A DNA stretch of 64,000 nt from Pleodorina starrii. Its lineage: Eukaryota; Chlorophyta; Chlorophyceae; Chlamydomonadales; Volvocaceae. Location of the stretch: positions 1,538,001-1,602,000 of the forward strand of contig BRXU01000006.1 of NCBI GenBank assembly GCA_030267565.1. The letters run 5' to 3'. The notes beneath the pieces are model-generated. The model saw only the letters and a program-made list of their open reading frames with translations, was not told the origin of the DNA and ran no database searches. Positions 12,761 through 22,841 of this stretch are shown in pieces; the stretch's first letter is position 1, and the number at the start of each line of letters is the position of its first letter. A program made the position numbers and the translations under genes.

Positions 12761-13098
12761 ACCCGCGAGTGAAATATCAGCGCCGTCTTACAACGCAAGG
12801 TATGCAGGATGTAAGGCTACAGTATTTGATATGGTGGGGAATTCGTTTAACATTAAGGGAAGAGGCGGTGGGTAATCTCAAGCTCATGGTGAGTACGTCA
12901 GACTGCGTAGGGATTAAGCAAGCCACGACGTCGTTCGGTCTCTTCTTAGCTTCTAATTTTGTCGGTGGGCAGCGAATCTGCGTCCCACTTTTGCGGAATA
13001 CGATCATATTTAGAGTCCCCACCGCGCCCAGGCAGGAGGGGTGTGGTCCCACTCATAGCTATAAAGGTACAGTACTTAAATCAGGATTGCTGAACAGT
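12761..13098. other. 5' flank of the CobW-type gene
   Basis: Low-GC sequence upstream of the CobW-type start codon with no convincing frame. It presumably holds the 5' UTR and promoter, though I see no specific element. Confidence 0.4.
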
Positions 13099-13233
13099 GC
13101 AAGTTGGCGCAAGTTTGTGCAAGTTGGTGCAAGTTGGTGCAAGTTGGTGCAAGTTCGTGCAAGTTCGTGCAAGTTGGCGCAAGTTGGTGCAAGTTGGTGC
13201 AGGTTGGTGCAAGTTTGTGCAAGTTGGTGCAAG
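13099..13233. repeat. 10-bp minisatellite, about 13.5 units
   Basis: Unit GCAAGTTGGT repeated without spacers. Units vary only at the last three positions (GGT, GGC, TGT, CGT), apart from one GCAGG unit. It is open in several frames but has no protein signature. Confidence 0.9.
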
Positions 13234-13301
13234 CCGGTTTCGCGACCGTTGGCACATGGCATCGGGCCCTTTTGAACTCGGCCTGGATTTAGGCGCAGCC
13301 C

Positions 13302-13366
13302 AGGCCCCCAGAGGCCATGTCCGCACAAGAGACGACCGCACAGTACTCAGACAACCAGAATACATC
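13302..13366 (+). repeat. left member of an inverted repeat pair (candidate terminal inverted repeat)
   Basis: AGAGACGACCGCACAGTACT within this stretch is the exact reverse complement of bases near 17400. Similarity to 17384-17450 extends over about 65 bp at roughly three quarters identity. The two copies face each other about 4.1 kb apart. Confidence 0.6.
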
Positions 13367-13859
13367 TCGATAAGGATTAGGAAGAGGCGGTATCGGTGTA
13401 GGCAAGAAGAACCGTATCATGGCCCATAAGGTGAGCGAAACAGGGCAGCCGGTCAGCGGTGGAGTGGAGCGACCCGAGACTGCAGGCCGCCTATTGACGC
13501 CAGGCGGGAGTGGTTGGGGCTGAGTCCCAGGGTGGAAGGGAATGCAGCAGCAAGCGGGTGAGGCCGAGGGTCAACAAGGACTTCAAGGACAGCCAAGGAC
13601 AAGGGCAGATGAATCCGATTCACCACCCCGATGAGCCGCCGCTGCCCGGAGTCGGTGACCCAATCCCCGAGGTGAGTGATTGCGGGAAGGAACGGTTGGC
13701 CGCGGGGCCGGGACGTGGTGGGAAAGGCGGGTGGTTCTTCACGGCCAGTAAGTAGTAGAGTGTGAAGATAAGGGGCGGGTGCCGGGTGCACGGGGGCGTG
13801 CCCGCGCAGGCGGACATGGGCACCGGGCAGGGCTTGGCGGGAAGGCCGAATAGTTTCGG

Positions 13860-14265
13860 CTAAAGTTCTCGGCTCGGAGGGCCGCGTGGGGAGCCGGTGA
13901 ATGGGTTCGGCTCGGAGGGCTGTAAGGGAGTTCCGGGCTCGGAGAGCCGCGGGAACTGCACAGGCTCGGAGAGCCGTGGGGAGGGCGTTGGTATGGAGGG
14001 CCGCGGGAAGGGCCACGCCTTGGGGGGGTCGCCGGTAGGGACTCGGCTCGGAGGGCTGTGGAAAGGAGACAGGCTCGGAGGGCCGCAGGGAAGGCCCCGG
14101 CATGGGGGCCGCGGGATGGGCCACGCCACGGAGGGCGGTAGGAAGAGGACCGGCATGAGCGCCGCAGCGATGGTACCGGCTCGGAGGTCCGCGGGCGGGG
14201 CCTCGGCTCGGAGGGCTGCGGGAGGGGTCAAGGTTTGGAGGACCGCAGAGGGGCCCCGGCCCCGG
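13860..14265. repeat. imperfect tandem repeat, GGCTCGGAGGGCCGCGGG-type units
   Basis: At least ten diverged copies of CTCGGAGGGCYGYGGG are spaced roughly 30-50 bp apart. On the minus strand they read as a recurring Ala-Leu-Arg-rich peptide in a long open frame. Low-complexity filler of a mobile element is the likeliest origin. Confidence 0.55.
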
Positions 14266-14502
14266 TGAGGGAGGGACTAAACGACATGCAGCACTGGCCA
14301 TTGGGGGATGCCCTCCCCATGTGCCAGAAGACAGCGGAGCAGGCCTGACAGGCCATGCTGGCGGCCATGCAGGCGGCCAATCCCTGCACAGAAGATTCAC
14401 ACTGGCGGGCGGCTACACACGGCACCCTTTTTGTCCGGATCCGCCTACGGACAGAGAGGTAGGTGCAGGGCGTCCTGAACACAATGGCGATCGGGGGGAT
14501 AT

Positions 14503-14531
14503 CCACGTATAGGCCGGAGCCCGTGAACGGT
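14503..14531. repeat. 29-bp dispersed repeat, copy 1
   Basis: Identical over 29 bases to 21784-21812. On the minus strand both copies read FTGSGLYV in an open frame, so the shared piece was probably once coding. Confidence 0.6.
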
Positions 14532-15361
14532 AACGTAACGTAACAGAAGAATTCCGTCGCATCTGCAAAAGAACAGCGAGGTAAGCTGGCAAAACAGCAG
14601 GGGACGTGATATACAAACCGAGAGGGTGTAGCAAGTACGAGCGGAGCCGCCGCGGTGTCGAGGCGCGATGACGACGAGCTGAGGCTGGTAAAGAAGTGTA
14701 GGAAAGTCGCGGAAGTGGCTGAGCGACGTGCTGTGAAGCGGTCCGAGAAAGTGCGGCTGGGATGCAAGGAACGTCCCAGCCACCGAAGCCCGCGGGAACC
14801 CAACTCACCTACAGCAGGAAAAGAGGGCACAGAGCAAGCAAAGGGTACGTGAAGCAACGGCAAGAACAGCGGGGCAAGCGTTACCGGCGAGACCCCATGC
14901 GAGTGCGGCTGGAGCTGCGGCTGGGGCTGGGGAGCTGGGGAGACGGGAAGGCTGCAAAGGTGAAATAAATAAAGGGAATAAATACAAAAAAGAAAAAAGA
15001 AGGGCAAGGACATCCTGCAAGTGTACGAGGGGTGGGCGGGGATAACCGCGGGCAGGAAACGCAAGTGGCACTCACAGAGGTGTGAAGCAGACGGGGAGGG
15101 GATAATAAAACGCAAGGAACGCGAGCCAAACAGGGACAAGGCAAAGAACGGGTCAAGCAGGGGGTCAAGGGCAGCGCGACGGGCGATGGGCAAAGACAGG
15201 GAACGAAAGCGAGGGGCAGGTAGGGCAGGGGGCACGTCGAGCAGGCGGGCAAGGGTAGGGAGACCAGGACGGCACGGCGGGGCCCCGCAGGGCTCCCCAA
15301 ACAACCGTGCAGCCCAAGCGGCCATTGCATGCGGGCACGCCGGGGCGGACAAGGCAGGTGT

Positions 15362-15897
15362 CTAGGTGGGAGGCAGAGGTGCCGCGAGGTCGCGAACAAG
15401 GGCGACCAGGCGGTCGCGGACGCGGGCGGGGAGCTGACGGTGCGTGGTACGCCGTTCGACGAGGAAGAGCTGAGGGTTGAAGAAGAGCTGTTCGTCGAGC
15501 GTCCGCAGCATGGTGTGTTGCGAGTACCCTTGCTTGATCAGCGCCACCAGGACGTGCGCCGTGGCCTCCACGAAATTGTCCACGTCCATGATGATCCGGC
15601 GAAGGCGGTGGAACTGGCTGAGGAAAAGATTGCGCTTGGCGGCTTCGTTCACATTAGAAGACACGTGAACGAAGCGCGACAGCCGGACACCGTCGAACGC
15701 CCGTTGCTCGCGTTTATCATAGAGGCGAGTAACGAAGCGGCTACGGCCGGCCGGCGTGGGCGTGTGGACGAGAAGGATGTCTAGGTACGGGAGCAGCCCC
15801 TCGCCGAGGTGGGAGTGGTCCTGCTGCGGAATGCCCAATGCAGGCGGGTAGATTCCGTGCAGGCCGAACGTCGGGGCGATCGGGGGGGGGGGCTAGG
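15362..15897 (-). pseudogene. retroelement reverse-transcriptase C-terminal remnant
   Basis: An open minus-strand frame reads FGLHGIYPPALGIPQQ, then LPYLDILL, LYDKREQRAF, SRFVHVSSNVNEAAKRN and SQFHRLRRI, and ends at a stop at 15362. The YDKR ... RF-HVSSN ... K-N ... SQFHR-RRI pattern is what I recall from the region just after the palm of reverse transcriptases in algal and protist retroelements. No catalytic YxDD or upstream RT motif is present: the frame is cut off near 15890 by a run of C/G bordering the foldback repeat. I read it as a dead 5'-truncated fragment of about 175 codons. The retroelement class cannot be set from this piece. Confidence 0.55.
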
Positions 15898-15920
15898 AGG
15901 ACCTGCGTGAGGCATGCATG

Positions 15921-16745
15921 TAGGGGTCTCACCAAGCCCTGGGAACGGTCTGCACATGGTGCAGCAGCTCCTGGAGGGCAAGGACCAGGAGCTGCTGCAC
16001 CATGTGCAGGCCGTTCCCAGGGCTTGGTGAGACCCCTACGTCATCCCTCTGTGTGAAACGCTCTGTATTGACCTGGTGGGAGTAGTGGCCCGGCAGCTCG
16101 AGAGCCTGGAGATGCACCCGTGCACCCTGGAGTGCCGGTTTGTGTGTGTGGCGGCAGTGCAGTGCGCCTGGGATGAGAGCCCTGTGAGGCTGCAGGTGAG
16201 ATTCCCGAGATTGTGCTGGTGCATGCAGTACCCAGTTGGATGCTGTGGCAACATTACCGATGGGTGGTGCAAGGTGTGGCGGATAACTTCACGGTGGAGG
16301 CCACCAAAGCGGCAGCAAAGGGGGCACACTACACAGGAGAGGGGGAACGGGATGCAGGACTGGGGGCTGGGGTGGCTGGCACCCCTTGGGCAGAACACGG
16401 GATGGGTGCAGAAGTTATCCGCCACACCTTGCACCACCCATTGGTAATGGCACAAAAGCACCCAGCTGGGTACTGCATGCACCAGCAAGATCTCGGGAAT
16501 CTCCATTGCCTGGAGCCTCACCGGGCTCTCATCCCAGGCGCACTGCACTGCCGCCACACACACAAACCGGCACTCCAGGGTGCACGGGTGCATCTCCAGG
16601 CTCTCGAGCTGCCGGGCCACTACTCCCACCAGGTCGATATAGAGCGTTTCACACAGGGGGATGACGTAGGGGTCTCACCAAGCCCTGGGAATGCATGGTC
16701 TGCACATGGTGCAGCAGCTCCTGGTTCTTGCCCTCCAGGATCTGT
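15921..16745. repeat. long foldback (inverted repeat) element
   Basis: Bases about 15978-16300 and 16405-16745 are inverted copies of roughly 320 bp with about 90% identity, around a spacer of about 100 bp. The proof is that the same peptide start (MGVVARQLESLEMHP) opens on the plus strand at 16076 and on the minus strand at 16629. The outer 60 bp of the left arm are themselves preceded by an inverted copy (15921-15978 against 15984-16040), giving a second, almost perfect hairpin. A transcript in either direction would fold into double-stranded RNA. Confidence 0.88.
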
Positions 16746-17383
16746 ACATACCCACACCTTGTGCAGGTCCTCCTAGCGGCCCCCCAGGATCACCATCGTG
16801 TTCAGGACACCCTGCACCCTCTCTGACCGTGGGCGCTAAAGTGGGAGGCCCGCGGCCTCTGCACCGGCCGCTGCTGTGATGTCACCTCGGCCTCATCCTC
16901 CCGCACCCGGCATGGGTGCGTGGGCTTCCCTGACGCTCCCCCGGTGGCTGACGAGGCCCCCCTCGCTGAGGGCCCGGTGGGTCGCTGCCAGCAGGTCCAG
17001 TGGGGGCGCCCGGGTGTTGTCCTGCCAGGCCACCGAACGCTGGGCCTGTGATGCCGTAGGCCCCACCACACCCGTTGTCGCCTGCCCACTGTAGGCTGCT
17101 CGGCGGGCAACATCAGTGCCGAAGCCACCCCAGCGTCCGAGGCCCGCTCGGGCCCTGCCACCGGGCAGTAGGTTGCTGGGCCCGTAGGCGGCCTGTGAGG
17201 CCGCGGCGTCCACGGAGTCCCCAGCCCAGTGGCGGCATGTCCAGCCCCTCCTGACCCAGCCCCGCCTGCGTGCCCACGCCCACCGGCCCCACCCCACGGA
17301 TCGTCCAGTGTTTTGACTTCCGAACGTCCAACGATATCGGAACTTAATGATGTAACTGCTCATGTTTTGCTTCTATGTATATA
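16746..17383. other. non-genic sequence inside the candidate inverted-repeat element
   Basis: GC-rich with Pro/Gly-rich frames on both strands, none with a recognisable domain. It becomes AT-richer after 17310. Confidence 0.4.
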
Positions 17384-17450
17384 TTCTAGTTGTCTAAGTA
17401 CTGTGCGGTCGTCTCTAGTCCGGTCTCAGCCTCTGGCATTCCTGGTGTAT
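17384..17450 (-). repeat. right member of the inverted repeat pair
   Basis: GTTGTCTAAGTACTGTGCGG here mirrors 13341-13360. Antisense translations of the two copies agree in the peptide CLSTVRSSLVR. Confidence 0.6.
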
Positions 17451-18623
17451 GGTGCGGTTGCCGATCTGCGGGTGTCAACGTGGGTCCGTTGTCGTGGTTA
17501 GACTTCAACAATTCTGAGTAATGTAATATCGTACTTCCGTAGTACCGGTATACCGTATTACTATTCGGATGCGGATGGCGCGGATGTATTACCAGCATCT
17601 GAGGGTAGGTACCACGTTACATAGTACCGTAGTGCACTCAGATGCTAATAGTAGTTGCTTTAAGGGACTCCAAGAGCACGAGAGGATGTGGCCAGCAGGA
17701 GCCAGCGGGCCCTGCCTACCTACGCGTAACAACGAACAACTGCCGGCGAAAGAAGAGCCCGACCAGCTCAGGTAAGGACCCCCCGCTCATCACCCGCTGC
17801 ACAGTGGCTCGGTTGGCTCAAACTGCTCGACAAGGATTTACGGCCCCTGCCTACCTACCACCCACACAACGCACACACTGTGAACAGCCAAGGAAGCTGA
17901 CGACAATCGAGCGATGGCCGAACTGTGGGGGCCGGTGCTCCCTGCGATGCACTGCTGCGCACTGGCGTGCCCACGAACAAATCCCTCGGCGGACACAGAA
18001 TATCAACCGAGTCGCTCTGGTCGCTCGCTCCAGGCAAATCGAGATCGTCGCCTGCGTTCTCATCACATCTTCACATGTCATGTGACAAATACAAATGCCC
18101 TGGTCGCCGCCGCTGCTGTGCGCACGGCCACCGCTGTGGCCACCGCTGCGTCTAGATAGAGGACTCAACCCTTCCAAAGATCAAGGAGCCGCTCCCACTG
18201 CAACCCAACCACCCAACCGCAACAAATTGCCTTCATTCGGCAACGCCCGGCACGGCCTGGCCGCCGCCCGCAAGAGCCTGCAACGCACACAACCAGATTC
18301 CCGAGCACCGCAACTTTCCCAAATGCGTAAAATGTGTAACGCTCCGGCAGCGTGCCAATAAGGCAAACGAAGCGGGGCATATGTGGTGTACCATTCAAGT
18401 TTGACTGCTGGTCAAACCCCCCTCCATCAACGCCTACGGGGTACCCACACCACCAAACCAGGAGAGCGCGATAACACCCTACGATATCCGTAAGCTAACC
18501 TGGCAAGCGAGTACGAGCACTCTCCCCGACGCGCCAACGCCAACCATCCACTTTGGCCGTGCGTGCGTGCGTGCGTGGAGGTGTCCGTGGCTCGATCCGC
18601 CCACCAAACGAATGCGGCGCCCC
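17451..18623. other. intergenic, no gene seen
   Basis: Mixed-composition sequence with only short overlapping frames on both strands and no motif or repeat I recognise. Confidence 0.4.
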
Positions 18624-18688
18624 ACCACCACCACCACCACCACCACCACCACCACCACCACCACCACCACCACCACCACCACCACCAA
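18624..18688. repeat. (CCA)n microsatellite
   Basis: About 20 uninterrupted CCA units. They give long pseudo-frames of poly-His, poly-Pro or poly-Trp that are not genes. Confidence 0.95.
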
Positions 18689-18957
18689 TCAGCCCCCCAA
18701 AATATAGATACGGTAGCCTCCCATCCACCAACTTCGCCCCTAGCCGCTGAACCCCTAGCTGTGCACAGTTGGTGCATGCGCCGCATTGGCAGCAGCTGGC
18801 GAAAACAACAAACGATAAAAAAACGCACGCACGCCCTCCAGTGTACTGTCCCCTGCTCTCTGGTTCCCTGCTCTGGTTCTGATCAACAAACGAAACAGCC
18901 ACCCTACCCACCTCCTGTTTCTGCCTGGCTGGTTGAATGAACTGATTTCACACTGCG

Positions 18958-19046
18958 CGGCTCCGCGACGAAGAAATGGTCGCGGAGCCGCCTAGCCAAC
19001 TACCGACCCCGCGACGAAGAAATGGTCGTGGGGCCGGTGGTAGTTT
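18958..19046. ncRNA. two tandem RNA-like hairpins with the same loop and different stems
   Basis: Hairpin 1 (18958-18990) has a perfect 12-bp stem CGGCTCCGCGAC/GTCGCGGAGCCG around the loop GAAGAAATG. Hairpin 2 (18998-19046) keeps that loop but has a different, longer stem (AACTACC ... ACCCCGCGAC / GTCGTGGGG ... GGTAGTT). Stem changes that preserve pairing suggest selection on structure. They lie 115-200 nt beyond the stop of the membrane-protein gene at 19161, so they are probably in its 3' UTR. Structure is seen directly; RNA function is inference. Confidence 0.45.
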
Positions 19047-19072
19047 GTTTGTACTCAAGAGCCGCCCTAGCC

Positions 19073-19132
19073 CGCCTACCCCGCCTACCCCGCCTACCCC
19101 GCCTAGCCCGCCTAGCCCGCCTACCCCGCCTG
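19073..19132. repeat. 10-bp tandem repeat CGCCTACCCC, about 6 units
   Basis: Units alternate TACCC and TAGCC endings. The repeat lies between the hairpin pair and the stop codon of the membrane-protein gene. Confidence 0.8.
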
Positions 19133-19160
19133 CCAGCCTGGCGGCAGGGCAGCGGGTTAG

Positions 19161-19499
19161 CTAGACCGCTGCTTCCTTGAGCGGATGCACCTGGATGCCT
19201 CGGGAGCTGGACCCTGACCGGCTGGCCGGCTGACGCGAGTCCCCTTGCTGCTGCTGCTGCTGCTGAGCCGCCGCTTGCTCCCGTCGCCGCCGTTGGCGCA
19301 TGACCCACATCCCCACGCCCAACATCGTCAGCGGCACGGCCATGATGCCGCCCACCACCGATGCCACGATGAGCCCCTCGGTGCTGCTGCGGCTGTCTCC
19401 GCGACCGACACCGTCCTCGCCGCTGTTGCTTAGGGTTCTATTATTCTTGGCGGTGCTGCTACTGCCGCTGCCACTGCCGCTGCCGCCCGTGGTGTTGGT

Positions 19500-19533
<34 letters not shown>

Positions 19534-21321
19534 TGCTGCGCCACCACGTAGCTCCCGGCGACGCTCGTCACGCGGCAGATGACCCTGGCCGTGGCGTTGT
19601 CGTACAGCGCCGGCGGTGCCGCCACCGCGCCCGTCGCGGTCGGCACGCCGGTCAGGTTGCCGGAAGCGCTGCGCAACGAGTTGCTCGTCACATTGTACGA
19701 CAGGCAGCCGAAGGCGTTCCGGGCATCCAGCCCCGGCGCAGGGATGCGGAGCTCCAGGTAGCTGCTGGCGCCGTCCAGGGAGGGTGGTACGGCAGTGGAT
19801 CCAGATCCGGAACCGGACGCCGTCGCCGCCGCCGCCGCCGCCGCCGCTGTCTTGTTCCAAGTCACCGTCGTCACACCGGCGCCGGTGAGCAATGTCACTC
19901 CCGTCGGCAGTACGGATGCCAGGGCAGCTTCCAGTCCGGCGTCGGCCACGGACGTGTACTGCAGGTCGATGCCGTACCCGGCGGCAGCGGCGCCGCCGCC
20001 GCCGCCGCCAAGCACGAGGTAAGCCTCAGCGCTGCCGCTGACCGCAGACGTCGAGCTTCCAGTGCTGACGGCGCCGGCGGAGTCTGAAAGCGCACGGCTC
20101 CTACCGGCGGCCCTTGGCGGCGGGTCGTGCCGCGTTGACGTGGTGGCGTCGGAGACCACGGCGACGGCTGCGTTGGCGTTGGCGTCCCCACCGGTGGTGG
20201 CTGCTGCCCAGCTGCTGTCAGGCGACGCCGCCAGCAGGGCGCTTTGCCACCGGTGCGAGGCGGCGGCGGGGCCGGGGATAGCGGGGAGGGGCTGCTGGAA
20301 GGAAGTGCCGCCCAGCCATTGGCGCAGTTGCTGAGGGAGGAAGCCGCAAAGCGCAGCGAGGACCTCGCTGCCGCTTCGAACGGTGCTTCTTCCGCTGCTG
20401 CTGCTGCTGGTGCTGGTGTGACCATTGGTGCCGCTAACGCTAACGCTAACGCGGGCGTTGTTCCCGGTGAGTGTGGGCGTGCTGCTTTCCATGCTGGCGG
20501 AAGCGGAAGCGGAAGGCAGGCTCGAGGTCAGTGCTGAGGTCATCTCTGTTGCCGCGACCGTTGTCTTTATTGCTGTTGGTACAATGGACTCCTGAGACGG
20601 CACCGAGTATCGCGATGGCGACGTTCTGGGTGGCGGCCGCGGTGGCCGATGTTGCGGCTGAGCTTGCAGCTGCAAGGCGTTGTCGGCCTGGCGGGAAGAC
20701 GAGGGGCCGGCGCGCGCACGCACGCTTGAGGGTGGCACTTGGCAGGGTGGAATGGGTGAAGTAAGGACCGGGACTCCGGGCGTCTCGGTCCAGTTGTAGG
20801 TGTGGGAGGCTCGAACTGTCTGTTGACGGATACGTTTGCGGAGCAAAACAATGCAACGCTTAGTAGTTCGCTTCGCACCCAGACGCATATCCAGGCCAGA
20901 GGTTTGCCTCGCGGTACTTCTTGAGGCGGCGTCTCACAAACGTCGAAGATGCAGCAGGGCTCGTAGGGCTGCCTGGCTGTGCACGCTACGCCGCACGTGC
21001 CGCCGTACAAGCTATGACACACCTCTCTTTTTACCACATGGGATGCGGGTACATCGGCTTCTGCTCGATGGTCGTCAGACTGGGGTGCCGGCGGCTTGAT
21101 CGGTGGCAGTCCTGCAACGGAAAAACGACCCACGTGAATCGAAGAGGTAAGCGCCAACGTGTAGCCAAGCGGCTTGCCCGCTTTGCCCGCTTTGAACCTT
21201 CAGATGTACCCCGAATATGTAAATACATACTTCGGAAAGAAGCTGATGCAGGATGCGCGCCCGAAAGGTTCTCAACCATGAGCACAAATACTGCGGCCAG
21301 GACTAGCACGCTGCCTTTCAT
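19161..21321 (-). CDS. secreted/type-I membrane protein, uncharacterised
   Basis: Three exons, 21321-21231, 21111-20879 and 20819-19161, encode 660 residues. An in-frame TAG lies just upstream of the ATG. Residues 1-27 (MKGSVLVLAAVFVLMVENLS...) are a clear signal peptide. Exon 2 carries a Cys-rich segment (CHSLYGGTCGVAC, CCIFDVC, WICVW). Exon 3 is a Ser/Thr/Ala-rich ectodomain with several N-glycosylation sequons, a more ordered stretch (YGIDLQYTSVADAGLEAALA) and a Cys pair (FGCLSYNVT, VICRVTS). One transmembrane helix (LIVASVVGGIMAVPLTMLGV, near residues 585-610) is followed by the basic stop-transfer MRQRRRREQ, poly-Gln and a short cytosolic tail. A cell-surface or extracellular-matrix role is likely; I do not recognise the family. 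The 59-bp second intron is short but has good sites and keeps phase. Confidence 0.72.
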
Positions 21322-21490
21322 GGCCCTCTACTGGGAAGCACAATCACCGATTTACATGTGAGGGTATATCATAACACATCACCTAGTCCAGCGCAACTCG
21401 CGGTCGAAGCTGATCAACACGTGATTCACGCGGTTTTACACACCCATGCATGCAGCTAAATCACACCATATTTTTGCAGCCGTTGTATTT

Positions 21491-21982
21491 TTATTTAATA
21501 TCTCGGCTCTTTCCCACATGTATTGTAGTGTAGTAATGTGCATTGCGTTGTCGTGCAGCCGTATGGGCTGGACTTACTGGCTTATGCGCCCAAATGTAAT
21601 CAAGTTTGTTCAGCTGCATGTTTTGGGGCAGGTGTACGGTTTCGCAGAACGTCGGCCTCTCGACCAGTCGGACCGCCAGCCCTTCGTACAGTCGTTCTAT
21701 GCGGCGAATGCGCCGCTGGAACGGCGTCATGGCGGCCGACTACCCCACCAGCAGCGCGCCATTGCTAAAATCCGGGGGTAAACCCACGTATAGGCCGGAG
21801 CCCGTGAACGGTGACGTATCCGGGGGGGCAGGAGTTGCCACGTCGCCGACGTCGCCTCCATCCCACCGCTGTGGCCTCATCTTCATCACCTCAGGAATCC
21901 ACTCCCACGTACGACCGTCCTCGAACCCCAGACGAGCAGCGCGCACACAGAGGGATGATGCATGTGAGGGGCTGGGGGCCAC
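21491..21982 (-). pseudogene. broken repeat-derived reading frame
   Basis: Two minus-strand open stretches, 21982-21740 and 21730-21491, are in the same frame and separated by one stop codon. The upstream part holds the peptide FTGSGLYVGLPP shared with 14503-14531. The downstream part reads RRIRRIERLYEGLAVRLVER. One stop in an otherwise open frame, plus a copy in the mobile-element block, suggests a decayed element gene of unknown function. Confidence 0.4.
21784..21812. repeat. 29-bp dispersed repeat, copy 2
   Basis: Same 29 bases as 14503-14531, here inside the broken frame 21491-21982. Confidence 0.6.
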
Positions 21983-22841
21983 CAGGCTCCATCAGCGGAG
22001 GCCCGAAGGTGCTTTGACCAGCAGCACTTTATCCACCAAGTACCACACGTCCCCAACTTGTACGGCCGACACGCACAGGCCCGCACGAGACGACAGACGT
22101 CTTCCATCACCACCACCACCACCACCATCACCACCACCAATACCACCACCAGAATTAATCTGTTCAGCATAAGCATTCCAACATGACATACCGTGTGCCC
22201 CCACACCCTACCTTCCCCCGTCTTCCCACCACCCCCGGCCCACCACCCACGGTCCAGTGTCTGCCCTTGCAAGCCAGCGACGCACCCACCCTAACCACCC
22301 CACACCCGCAATCGTACCCACCGCCCAGTCGCTCCGCCAACCCTTATTCCCGAACCTCAAACCCCGGGTTCCTTGCTTGCTTGCTTGCTTGCGGTCGAGC
22401 GTTACGGTATGCTATCCGGCGGCAGTCTTGTGTGGTGGCCGCCGTTTCCATTCCACCCGGTCAGTCACCTCGCAGCTGGCGGGGGAGGGCAGTGCAGGTT
22501 GCGTTCCAGCGACCTGGAGGGAAGGGAAGGAAGGAAACAGCAGCCGGCAGGGAATGAGAGAACGAGACAGCGGGCAGGGGTCGAGATCACGGCGCGCGCA
22601 CGCGTTGGGAAACCCCTCACTGCTTCGCGAGGTAGGCGGTGATGAGATGAGGACTGACAGCGTGCAGTTGCAATGGCAACGGCTTTCTTGTTACTTATTA
22701 TAGGAATAAGTCGTGTCAAGCGCTTATCAGCTCGTTGCCAGGCTTGAGTAAGCAAGACATGTTTGCGGGGCACGCTCTCCGCCTAACCGCTGTCTCGCCT
22801 CTTTGTAGACCCTTGTTACCCCAAGGCCCTGCCATCCCGCT
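21983..22841. other. intergenic region downstream of the giant gene
   Basis: Contains a (CCA)n tract at about 22107-22151 and C-rich low-complexity sequence. The giant gene's last codons read AAG CTC AGG TAA, which is also a possible AG|GTAAAG donor, so a further 3' exon could lie here. None was found. Confidence 0.4.

Noticed and set aside
13099..13233. Regular short repeats as a CRISPR array
   Set aside because: Units are contiguous 10-mers without spacers, and the DNA is eukaryotic.
18624..18688. Poly-His/poly-Trp open frames over the CCA repeat
   Set aside because: They are only translations of a microsatellite.
20820..20888. Unspliced start of the membrane protein at 20888 (MRLGAKRTTKRC...)
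   Set aside because: The upstream exons add a signal peptide preceded by an in-frame stop, and all phases agree with a short intron covering this stretch.
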